DNA of 7,810 nucleotides from Pyrodictiaceae archaeon (GCA_027046105.1 JALTZQ010000264.1:1-7810); one strand, 5' to 3'. Shown: positions 1 through 6,533, counted from the first letter of the stretch. A program made the numbers and translations. Notes: generated from the sequence alone by a model not told the origin.

Positions 1-134
1 ATTGAGGGAGATGCAACCATTAGGGACGAGAACAATAATACTATAGCAATCGATGCAATACTACCCCCTAGCAGCGCTAGTAGGATATATTTCTCCCTCC
101 GAAAATATTCGATGATTGGCTCAAGATATCTCAA
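1..134 (-). CDS. N-terminal part of a membrane or secreted protein (runs off the left edge)
   Basis: This is the first 44 codons of a minus-strand gene that continues beyond the window; I do not recognise the family. The reading begins MRYLEPIIEYFRREKY: a polar stretch ending in basic residues RREK (12-15). A hydrophobic segment follows at about residues 16-41, rich in L, I, A and V. That is the classic layout of an N-terminal membrane anchor, uncleaved signal or first helix of a polytopic protein. The frame is open on the minus strand from an in-frame stop at 228-230. The TTG at 134-132 is preferred because a TATA-like box on the same strand (176-185) would start transcription near 150, and a weak GGGGA (145-148) lies 10 bases upstream. 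It is divergent from the cytochrome cluster, so it could be co-regulated with it, but nothing shows a functional link. A competing plus-strand open frame (1-165) cannot be fully excluded. Confidence 0.5.
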   Translation of the reverse strand, partial: MRYLEPIIEYFRREKYILLALLGGSIASIAIVLLFSSLMVASPS

Positions 135-175
135 ACTACAGTTTCCCCAGTTCCTTATACCGTAGCGAATAACCT

Positions 176-185
176 CTATATAAAA
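176..185 (-). promoter_or_regulatory. candidate TATA box for the left-edge gene
   Basis: On the minus strand this reads GTTTTATATA, a good match to the archaeal box A. Its centre is about 46 bases upstream of the proposed TTG start at 134, implying a leader of roughly 15-20 bases. Read on the plus strand (TATATAAAAC), it could instead drive a transcript starting near 205, just inside the 199-244 inverted repeat. The direction is inferred from the neighbouring reading frame. Confidence 0.4.
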
Positions 186-198
186 CAATTGGGGTCCA

Positions 199-244
199 CT
201 ACTCCTAGGTTGATGAAGGCCGGCAAGTCACAGTATAGGAGTAG
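199..244. repeat. perfect 9-bp inverted repeat with a 28-base spacer
   Basis: The arms are CTACTCCTA (199-207) and TAGGAGTAG (236-244), exact reverse complements. The spacer contains GCCGGC (219-224), itself self-complementary. As RNA it would form a stem-loop; as DNA the half-sites are too far apart for one simple dimeric repressor. The role is unknown. In 294 bases a 9-bp match of this kind is expected by chance at about 0.15, so it is suggestive only. Confidence 0.5.
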
Positions 245-282
245 ATAGCATGGTAACTAATGATATTATCCTAATCAACAAT

Positions 283-300
283 TATAATTCTAGAATAATA
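283..300. repeat. imperfect AT-rich palindrome, possible operator
   Basis: The core ATTCTAGAAT (287-296) is a perfect 10-bp palindrome. It extends to 18 bp (283-300) with one mismatched pair at 286/297. It ends about 22 bases upstream of the candidate TATA box of the cytochrome cluster, where an archaeal activator or repressor could bind. The very high local AT content makes chance symmetry more likely. Confidence 0.3.
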
Positions 301-321
301 TAATCGTGTTTATGATAATAG

Positions 322-331
322 TTTTAAAATA
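322..331 (+). promoter_or_regulatory. candidate TATA box for the cytochrome operon
   Basis: TTTTAAAATA lies in the most AT-rich part of the spacer. Transcription would start near 352-355, giving a leader of about 75 bases before the GTG at 429. A second AT-rich candidate, CATAAATTA (342-350), would give a shorter leader. The surrounding sequence is too AT-rich to choose with certainty. Confidence 0.3.
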
Positions 332-413
332 TTTTTCATTTCATAAATTATCGAATACGATATGAGAAATAGGAAACCTAATAACCCCTCACCGATAACA
401 AACGTATTGACAC

Positions 414-422
414 GGAGGGAGG
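414..422 (+). promoter_or_regulatory. strong Shine-Dalgarno site fixing the GTG start at 429
   Basis: GGAGGGAGG is complementary to the archaeal 16S rRNA 3' end and sits 6 bases before GTG 429. With the in-frame stop at 408-410 it settles the start of the first cytochrome. Confidence 0.75.
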
Positions 423-428
423 CAAAGG

Positions 429-1286
429 GTGCACAAACGAGTATTTCTCATTGCATTAGTAGCAGTAGTAGCGGGTCTAATTGCATTATCGCTTGTAGAA
501 GCGGAAGCAACTGTCTTTGACCACCCACCAAAATGCTATGGCTGTCACTCATACATTGACAACCTAAACAATATGACACGAGTTGGGCCCCACAACGTAA
601 CACTTGCCAGTGAAGCATGGTCTCTCTGTTTCCAATGCCACTCCACCACGGGGAGCCTTAGCGGCTTTACACAGGGTGTAAGTGGCACACCACCATACGT
701 TGGTGACTACGTAGCAGCGAGCGTCCACCAGGATATTGGGTGTAAGTGTCACGCAGTACTCCACGTAGGTAACACGACTCCCTATGGTGGTTGGCTCTAC
801 TATTACTTGCCCAATGTGACTGAGCTCGGTAATATAAGCAAACCACCATCAAACGTTGCACTCATAAGATATGCCAGGTTCTTCTACCAAGGTGTGAATG
901 ATACGAAACTTGATCCAAATGGCTTCAACGGTATAATTAGTAACTATACTAATAGCCCGACTGGCGTATACATTGTGTTCTTTGACACACAAGGTAACGT
1001 ATTAGATCTTCAAGATAGGTACTTGATATGTTTCAACTGCCACTTCTTGACGAGCCAGCCAGCTGGGCTAGGCATGTACAAGATTGAGAATGGCTTGTTG
1101 AAGATCGGTATACCCCCAGAGGCTCTACAGCTTGAACCACACGGTATTACAGAGGAACAGCTACGGTCAATATTGAGTGGTGGCCGGGAGGCTCTGCCCA
1201 CTGAGACTGTGCCATTGGCTGCAATGGGTATTAACGCTCTACTAGCTGCTAGCATATTATTGATCCTAGTGCGTCGTAGAAGCTGA
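429..1286 (+). CDS. secreted tetraheme c-type cytochrome with a C-terminal membrane tail; candidate nanowire subunit
   Basis: This 285-residue protein is exported and probably binds heme c on the outer face of the membrane. Residues 1-27 form a signal peptide (HKR, hydrophobic core, AEA at 25-27 as likely cleavage site). Heme motifs are CYGCH (36-40), CFQCH (67-71), a shortened CKCH (105-108) and CFNCH (201-205). Non-motif histidines at 32, 55, 100, 112 and 238 are enough for four bis-His hemes. A heme-free stretch of about 90 residues lies between motifs three and four. Seven N-X-S/T sequons (N48, 56, 115, 129, 135, 157, 172) suggest surface glycosylation. Residues 261-280 are a C-terminal membrane helix followed by RRRS. 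Signal peptide, about four hemes and small size match the tetraheme subunits of archaeal extracellular cytochrome nanowires in general layout; homology is unproven. It could instead be a monomeric membrane-anchored electron carrier. First gene of the operon, 14 bases before the next. Confidence 0.85.
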   Translation: MHKRVFLIALVAVVAGLIALSLVEAEATVFDHPPKCYGCHSYIDNLNNMTRVGPHNVTLASEAWSLCFQCHSTTGSLSGFTQGVSGTPPYVGDYVAASVHQDIGCKCHAVLHVGNTTPYGGWLYYYLPNVTELGNISKPPSNVALIRYARFFYQGVNDTKLDPNGFNGIISNYTNSPTGVYIVFFDTQGNVLDLQDRYLICFNCHFLTSQPAGLGMYKIENGLLKIGIPPEALQLEPHGITEEQLRSILSGGREALPTETVPLAAMGINALLAASILLILVRRRS

Positions 1287-1300
1287 GGCGTATAAGAGCC

Positions 1301-2785
1301 ATGGCTAGTTTTTTAACTACTCTTTTTTCCACTCTCCTCCTACTCTCATCACTTGCCACATTGTATCTATGGTTTACTCGACGTGAAGCCCGCATTGTTC
1401 TTTCCCGTGCTGGTCTTGCACTATTCTTAGCAGCGTGTCTAGCTGGGATGCGCATCTCTATGGCTTATGCGGGTGTTGTAGCTGGTCTTACTATTCCGCT
1501 GATCCTAGTTCTTTGGAGGAATTGGGTTTATGCTGGCCTTTTGGGTTTTCTTATTGTCTACTCTTATGCACTTGCTGACCTACTTGGGCTCGTCACTAGT
1601 GTCTTCTCTTCTCTAGCTAGTGGCTTCCTCTCCTCGGTACTCACTGTACTACTCTACTCTTGGTCTATGAATAGGGGTTTCCTTAGCCGTCTCGTTACTG
1701 GTGTCTTGATAGGTTTATCGGGCTTAGCCGTATACACGGCCAATACTGCTCAGTACCTTATTGGTGGTCCTGAGCCTTACGTTGGCGTTGTCTATGGTGC
1801 TGCTTTCGCTGGTAGCTACGTTGCTGGCGGCCCTGTTGGTGGCTGGATTATTGGCCTACTACTTGTCATGGGTCTAGGTGTCGTTGCTGGCGGGTTTGCT
1901 GTTCTAGCTGTAGTTGTTACCCCGTTAGTCTATCTTGTTGTTTCGAGTGCTGAGGGGGTTTTACCACGGATTAAACGAGCTGATGCTTGGAGCCTTGTTA
2001 TTGCTCCACTTGTTTTGGGGTTCCTATGGCCTGGCCTACTGCGTGGCGTTGTTGATGTTGCATCGCTCGCTTTTTTCAATTTTACGCCCGCTGTAGTGTA
2101 TTTGGTTACTGGTCGCATGGTCTTGGCTACTGCTAGTATAGGGGTTTCATCTGTCCTTGCCATAGTTCTATGGAATATACTTGGTGTATGGGGTTTTGGT
2201 GTTGCAGCACTGCTTGTAGCTGGTGCTATAGTTTTGAAATCGTATGGGTTAAGGACTAGTAGGCTAGTATTTCTTACGATTTCTCTTCTCCTCGCAATAT
2301 ACTCCATTAGTGTTGTTGTCCCAGAAACTGTTGCATGGAGAGGCGTCGTTGGTGTCTCAGAGGTAGTTGATGTTGCTGGTGTTAATTGTACTCTTACGGA
2401 GCCAGGTGTTATGCCCCTAGGTGGTTCTGTAAGGATTGATCTCGGCCTTGAGGGTTGTGGTACACGGTTTAAGTTCAATGTAGGTGTAATGGGCTCGTTG
2501 GGTTCATCGACTAGTATGGCGTTTGTTGGTGACTGTATTGTCTTCTTTGAAGCATTACCGACGCCGTCTCTTGAGGCTCGTGTGCTTGGCTTGGTTCTTC
2601 TGGGGCTGGAGTTTAATGCTTCGGGTACTGGTGTAGAACTACTCTATCGTGGTGTCTGCGGCCTAAACAGCGTAGTTATGGCTGTTGCTAGCATACTAAG
2701 TGTGGGGATGCTCTCTGTTATTCCTGTTAGCAAGGTGTTTGAGGAGTTGAAGAGGATACGGGTAAGTGCCTTGTGGAGGCGGTGA
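1301..2785 (+). CDS. polytopic membrane protein with a four-cysteine ectodomain, unrecognised family
   Basis: I do not recognise this 494-residue protein. Roughly ten to twelve hydrophobic helices fill residues 3-340 (for example 3-24, 37-58, 60-72, 77-95, 130-150, 182-213, 230-248, 275-310 and 320-340). A soluble stretch of about 110 residues (345-455) follows, probably extracytoplasmic, then a last helix (456-476) and a basic tail (ELKRIRVSALWRR). The ectodomain holds four cysteines (C363, C386, C412, C453), which could form two disulfides, and two sequons (N362, N439). There is no CxxCH and no tryptophan-rich WWD motif of CcmF/CcmC heme-handling proteins. ATG 1301 lies 14 bases after the first cytochrome, with a weak GAGG overlapping that gene's stop. 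Between two cytochromes, it may be their membrane anchor, quinol-side module or assembly/export factor; this is inference from position. Coding is rich in codons ending in T (GTT, GGT, GCT), unlike the genes to its right. Confidence 0.8.
   Translation: MASFLTTLFSTLLLLSSLATLYLWFTRREARIVLSRAGLALFLAACLAGMRISMAYAGVVAGLTIPLILVLWRNWVYAGLLGFLIVYSYALADLLGLVTSVFSSLASGFLSSVLTVLLYSWSMNRGFLSRLVTGVLIGLSGLAVYTANTAQYLIGGPEPYVGVVYGAAFAGSYVAGGPVGGWIIGLLLVMGLGVVAGGFAVLAVVVTPLVYLVVSSAEGVLPRIKRADAWSLVIAPLVLGFLWPGLLRGVVDVASLAFFNFTPAVVYLVTGRMVLATASIGVSSVLAIVLWNILGVWGFGVAALLVAGAIVLKSYGLRTSRLVFLTISLLLAIYSISVVVPETVAWRGVVGVSEVVDVAGVNCTLTEPGVMPLGGSVRIDLGLEGCGTRFKFNVGVMGSLGSSTSMAFVGDCIVFFEALPTPSLEARVLGLVLLGLEFNASGTGVELLYRGVCGLNSVVMAVASILSVGMLSVIPVSKVFEELKRIRVSALWRR
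2775..2785 (+). promoter_or_regulatory. double Shine-Dalgarno site that decides the start of the octaheme cytochrome
   Basis: GGAGG (2775-2779) and GGTGA (2781-2785) lie 10 and 4 bases before GTG 2790, and GGTGA contains the stop codon of the upstream gene. An earlier in-frame GTG at 2766 has no such site and would put CGGGER ahead of the membrane anchor, so 2790 is preferred. The arrangement suggests translational coupling. Confidence 0.65.
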
Positions 2786-2789
2786 GAGG

Positions 2790-3428
2790 GTGTCACTAGC
2801 TATTGGTGGTGGTAAAGTGTTTACTATAGCGTATCTTGTTGTTGTGTCGATAGCTGCCATGTTGACAGCAGCATATACATTGCCTATACCGGCTACTTTC
2901 CAGCTCCCAGTCTGCATGACGTGCCATGGCGATGTTGTGTCAGAGTCTCTTGAGGGTGATCATGCTGTCTTGACTAGTCTTCGTGGGTGCCAGTACTGTC
3001 ACGGGCTAGGCCCATTAGCAGTTATAGACATGGTTACGGGTAGCTACCGTGCTAATGTTGATCAAAGGCTTTGTATAGGTTGCCATGAGGTCTCGCTGAC
3101 TCAAGGACTCCACGGGGTACACAGCCGCCTTGCACTAATGCATGGCTGTACACGATGCCATAACCCCCATTCCCCAAAAGATACCATGGGGTCTTGCAGT
3201 AGCTGTCATCCACCAGAGCTACTAGTGCGGCAACATGGTGATGTGCATCGTGGTATTAATCCAGCATGTCTTGATTGCCATTTCGGCAGTAATAAGCCTA
3301 GCCCACCACTCACTGGTGAATATCACCGATTACCCGAGGCGAGAAACTGTTTCAGATGCCATGATGCCCCATTGCCGCCAGTAGACCCCTTCTCAAGACC
3401 ATGTATGGACTGTCATCAACCAGGCTAG
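2790..3428 (+). CDS. membrane-anchored octaheme c-type cytochrome
   Basis: This 212-residue protein has one N-terminal hydrophobic segment (about 10-30: signal anchor or signal peptide), then eight CxxCH motifs: CMTCH (42), CQYCH (67), CIGCH (95), CTRCH (120), CSSCH (136), CLDCH (160), CFRCH (187) and CMDCH (205). Exactly eight further histidines (58, 108, 111, 118, 127, 149, 153, 179) could supply the distal ligands, so all hemes may be low-spin, bis-His and purely electron-carrying. About 170 residues carrying eight hemes is very dense. NapC/NrfH-type quinol dehydrogenases have a similar anchor but usually four or five hemes, and octaheme catalytic reductases are much larger, so it is better called an electron-transfer cytochrome. 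No N-glycosylation sequon is present, unlike the first cytochrome. It starts 4 bases after the membrane protein and probably relays electrons between that protein and the surface cytochrome (inferred). The longer start at 2766 adds eight residues. Confidence 0.88.
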   Translation: MSLAIGGGKVFTIAYLVVVSIAAMLTAAYTLPIPATFQLPVCMTCHGDVVSESLEGDHAVLTSLRGCQYCHGLGPLAVIDMVTGSYRANVDQRLCIGCHEVSLTQGLHGVHSRLALMHGCTRCHNPHSPKDTMGSCSSCHPPELLVRQHGDVHRGINPACLDCHFGSNKPSPPLTGEYHRLPEARNCFRCHDAPLPPVDPFSRPCMDCHQPG

Positions 3429-3452
3429 CATCCCGTCAGGGAACTTGTCAGA

Positions 3453-6400
3453 CTAGGCTCTCTCATCACTATTGAGGACTAGCTGTCCTTTTACCACAGC
3501 TAATGCCAGATCATAGACTATCTCAGCTAGCCTACGTGCAATGCCCTCCACAATCCTCTTCTGCTCTTCAGGATCACCCGTTTTCTGTAACCTTGTCGCT
3601 GCTCTAACAAGGTCTTTCCCGGCTTCATCAACTAGAGTTAATGGTATTTGTTGCCCCGTTTTATCCTCAAGGATGGTTGCCAGGTTCCTTAGAACCCTTT
3701 TACGCTCCATCTCCCTTAACATCAAGTTTGCTAAATAGCCTTGAGAAAGCATCTTAGCTAGTAGGTGCCTCTGCTCCTCACCATAGTAGTAGATCGTGTA
3801 GCCCTTTGAAACCAGTTGATCAAGCATTATGGCTAAGCGCTGAGCAGTTTCAAGTGCCTCCCTAACACCTATACGGCCAGACACGCTCAAGCCACTGTGT
3901 TCCTCACCATCGTATATGTCTACCACTAGGATGGTCCCATCACTTATCTGCTCCTCTACAACAACTACTGAAGCCACACCATGGTCACGGCTACGACGAG
4001 GTATCTCAACAGTGAACCCCCCTATGCGGAGACTACGTGCACCAGCTATCGCCCTTGCAATACTTGCTGCAAGCTGTATCGCTTTCTCAATGCTAACCTC
4101 ACCTCTTAGCACCCTTAATGCTTGCTCAGGGTCTACAGCGGCAAGGAGGACACTGATTATAGTCGATGGCCTATACTCTTCTAGGTGTTTCGCTAGTTTT
4201 AGCCAATCTAGCGTATCTAGTACACCTGCAGCCTCCCGCTCCCAAAGATGAATAAGGCGTAGTGGTCCCAGCCTGGACACGCTGTAACGGATAAAGCCTA
4301 GTGGTAGTGCATAGTCTTCAAGAACGCGTAGCATAACCATGAGCATAGCTAGCCCAAGAAGTACGTCATCAGTCCTTAACTGGTGAGGAGCCTCAATAGT
4401 CAACCCATAAGTGTAGTCTATGTATCGTCCAGCAACAGGTGACTCGAGCTCCACATTGGCGATTTCACGGTAAACCCTTACTGCTCCCCTACGCTGTGCT
4501 AGACGTGGTCGACGCGACTCAACAACCCACTTAACCATTAATGGCTCCTCGTAGAGAACCCCAAACCCCTCTCTAGGTGGATTGGCCAGTAGTACTACAC
4601 TAGGCTGTACACGACCATAACGTAGGTCTCCACCGATGTCTGGTCTCTCACCCCATCCACGCTTAATATTCTCGTAGACAGCTACTGCCTTCCTTAGCCA
4701 CTCATGCCTATCCACAGCCTCCTCCAGGGGCTCCTCATAAACACGGTGTTCACTGGGCTCAACACGTACAACTACATGGTCGTTAAGAGGATCTATGAAG
4801 CCAGGCTGGTACTTCTCTACGACATCTCTTAGTGAAACCTCTTCAGCCTCTGCAACATAGTCATGCCCCCTTAGTACCATTCGCTTAAACCCATAGGGAG
4901 GGCCATGCTCATAGAATCCTATGTCTCTCCAGAACCCCTTACCACGCCTAGATGGTACCGGCATCTTACGGCCAAGAGGATCGGTAACATAGTCTATGAG
5001 GCCTAGTTCCTCCAGGAGTTCTAGTTCCTCCCTCGTAAGTGCATCTAGTCTACGGGCAATTAACTTCCAGAGACCAAGGAAGACTATTGCATAGGCGTTA
5101 CTCGGGTTTATGTAGACCTTTTCCAGGGGGAGTTGGAGCCACTCACGTAGGGTACTAGCACCTGCTTCTAGTAAACGTTTATCCCAGAACCCCGAGGGAA
5201 GGATTATGGTCTCAGTATAGCCGAGTTCCTCCCTACGACCCTTCCTACCTTCACGTTGTAGGAACTCGCGTAGATCAAGTGGTAACCCAACATGGATAAC
5301 CCTACCTATAGTCTCAATGTCTATCCCCTGAGCAAGTGTACGAACAGTCACGATAAGCCTTACACGGCCCTCTCTAGCCCTATCCTCTATACGTTTCCTC
5401 TCAGACTTAGACACCAAGTGGTGGTGTACTGCCACGAGGCCTCGCTCACTAGGCTCTAGCCTCTCAAGTAGGCCACGATAGATTCTCTCAGCCATTCTAA
5501 TATTCCTGGCAAAGACTAGTGTTACACGGCCATCGTCTACACGCAGTGTTTCCTCAAGGACTTCAAAGGGGTCTACATCGGGCCTAGGAGGCCTAAGCCC
5601 TATAGCCTCAAGAGCCTCATAGACCTCGTAAAGGTGTTCTCTCAGCATATCCTCGTCATCAAGCAACTCTATCACCCATGGGGCTTCAGAGGCTATAACG
5701 CCACGATTCCTCTCTATGAAATCTCTTAGTGCATCAAGATTCTTTCCCAAGACAAGCACGTTATAGTTCTCCACGTGGAAGGGATTACCAGCTATAAGCC
5801 TCGTCTTCCTCCCAGTAATCCTCGATAATACCCTCGCCAGCTCATCTGGGTTACCAAGAGTAGCTGACAGGACAGCGATACGAGGTGGCGAGGCAGCAAT
5901 GTGTCTCGAAATTATCTCTAGCATTGCTAGGGCGAGATGAGCGCTACGTGCACCATAGAAGTCCAGTTCGTCGAATACTACTAGGTCTACTTGTTCAAGG
6001 AAACCAGAGAGGAATGAACGGCCACGACCCATAGCATACCGTTTTAAGTCCGCCAATAGGAAAGCAGGATTAGTAGCAACAACACGTGCTCTCGAGACAA
6101 GAGCACGGTCATAACCAGCTATACTTGGCCTATCAACACGCACAACACCATCCCGGTAACCAGTTTCGCTATAGTAGCGAGTAAGCCTCCTCAACTGATC
6201 CTCACTCAGTGCAAGAGTAGGATACACCGCTAGTACACGCCAATCATTAGCTAATGCAGCGATAGCCCACGCCTCAGTCTTACCCGAACCCGTACGAGCA
6301 GTTAACACAACATTCTCTCCACCACCAAGGGCATGGAAAGCCTCGAGCTGGTGCCTATAGAGCCTAAACCCACCAATACTCCTCAGGCTAGGTACAAGAT

Positions 6401-6521
6401 CCCTAAAACACACATCAGTAACCACAGGCCTTGACGGAGGCTCACGCCAAACAACCACTTCATAACCAATACTCCTTAGCCTGTCAGCGACTCTACTAGC
6501 CACTCTTCTCCAACCCCTCAC
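3453..6521 (-). CDS. large superfamily 2 DEAD/DEAH-type helicase
   Basis: A 1022-residue ATP-dependent nucleic acid helicase, cytoplasmic. Motifs in order: Q-like RHQ (56-58), Walker A ARTGSGKT (75-82), Ia PTLALSEDQL (101-110), Ib-like ATNPAF (149-154), II DELD (184-187), III SAT (219-221), IV LVFARN (335-340), V around TLAQGIDIE (395-403) and VI QREGRKGR (422-429). An acidic insert (about 265-330) separates the two RecA domains. About 590 residues follow that I cannot assign firmly. IYDGEEHSGLS (869-879) resembles the FIYDG-GG-G signature of the DUF1998 domain of MrfA/Hrq1-type repair helicases, but the zinc-binding cysteines are absent: the only cysteine is C38. The GTG start is fixed by a GAGGG site (6526-6530) and an upstream in-frame stop (6537-6539). 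It converges on the octaheme gene with 24 bases between stops and is divergent from the mobA-like gene. A DNA repair or processing role is likely; substrate is not visible. Confidence 0.9.
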   Translation of the reverse strand: MRGWRRVASRVADRLRSIGYEVVVWREPPSRPVVTDVCFRDLVPSLRSIGGFRLYRHQLEAFHALGGGENVVLTARTGSGKTEAWAIAALANDWRVLAVYPTLALSEDQLRRLTRYYSETGYRDGVVRVDRPSIAGYDRALVSRARVVATNPAFLLADLKRYAMGRGRSFLSGFLEQVDLVVFDELDFYGARSAHLALAMLEIISRHIAASPPRIAVLSATLGNPDELARVLSRITGRKTRLIAGNPFHVENYNVLVLGKNLDALRDFIERNRGVIASEAPWVIELLDDEDMLREHLYEVYEALEAIGLRPPRPDVDPFEVLEETLRVDDGRVTLVFARNIRMAERIYRGLLERLEPSERGLVAVHHHLVSKSERKRIEDRAREGRVRLIVTVRTLAQGIDIETIGRVIHVGLPLDLREFLQREGRKGRREELGYTETIILPSGFWDKRLLEAGASTLREWLQLPLEKVYINPSNAYAIVFLGLWKLIARRLDALTREELELLEELGLIDYVTDPLGRKMPVPSRRGKGFWRDIGFYEHGPPYGFKRMVLRGHDYVAEAEEVSLRDVVEKYQPGFIDPLNDHVVVRVEPSEHRVYEEPLEEAVDRHEWLRKAVAVYENIKRGWGERPDIGGDLRYGRVQPSVVLLANPPREGFGVLYEEPLMVKWVVESRRPRLAQRRGAVRVYREIANVELESPVAGRYIDYTYGLTIEAPHQLRTDDVLLGLAMLMVMLRVLEDYALPLGFIRYSVSRLGPLRLIHLWEREAAGVLDTLDWLKLAKHLEEYRPSTIISVLLAAVDPEQALRVLRGEVSIEKAIQLAASIARAIAGARSLRIGGFTVEIPRRSRDHGVASVVVVEEQISDGTILVVDIYDGEEHSGLSVSGRIGVREALETAQRLAIMLDQLVSKGYTIYYYGEEQRHLLAKMLSQGYLANLMLREMERKRVLRNLATILEDKTGQQIPLTLVDEAGKDLVRAATRLQKTGDPEEQKRIVEGIARRLAEIVYDLALAVVKGQLVLNSDERA

Positions 6522-6533
6522 GAAACCCTCTAG

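Larger units (their letters stand above)
135..428. other. AT-rich divergent intergenic region
   Basis: The 294 bases between the left-edge gene and the cytochrome cluster are clearly more AT-rich than the coding DNA, especially at 245-360. I see no convincing gene here. The region holds a candidate minus-strand TATA box (176-185), a perfect 9-bp inverted repeat (199-207 with 236-244), an imperfect AT-rich palindrome (283-300), a candidate plus-strand TATA box (322-331) and the Shine-Dalgarno sequence of the first cytochrome (414-422). An in-frame TGA at 408-410 closes the cytochrome frame upstream. Confidence 0.7.

Noticed and set aside
1..165. Plus-strand open frame ending at TAG 163-165, 54 codons, possible C-terminus of a gene
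   Set aside because: The overlapping minus-strand frame shows a far clearer anchor signal and a promoter box on its own strand. Both cannot readily be real; I kept the minus-strand one at moderate confidence.
210..216. TTGATGA resembling the C box of a C/D box guide RNA
   Set aside because: No D box (CTGA) or C'/D' pair lies at the proper distance, so a guide RNA is not supported.
1930..2478. 182-codon open frame antisense to the polytopic membrane protein
   Set aside because: Its composition (T, P, R, S-rich) is what the reverse of a V/G/L-rich membrane gene gives, with no start signals or domain, while the plus-strand gene is well placed in the operon.
2790..3428. Calling the octaheme protein NapC/NrfH or a hydroxylamine/tetrathionate reductase
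   Set aside because: Heme count is too high for NapC/NrfH, size is far too small for the catalytic octaheme enzymes, and no lysine-ligated (CxxCK) heme is present.
3431..3442. TCCC-GTCA-GGGA hairpin between the convergent genes as a terminator
   Set aside because: A 4-bp stem without a T-run is too weak to call in archaeal DNA.
3916..4251. 111-codon open frame antisense to the helicase
   Set aside because: It lies wholly inside the helicase gene, has no Shine-Dalgarno site and reads as a low-complexity S/T/R/A sequence.
4614..4650. PDIGG (residues 627-631 of the helicase) as the DIGG motif of DUF1998
   Set aside because: It comes well before the IYDG-like motif in a stretch without neighbouring conserved cysteines, so the match is likely chance.
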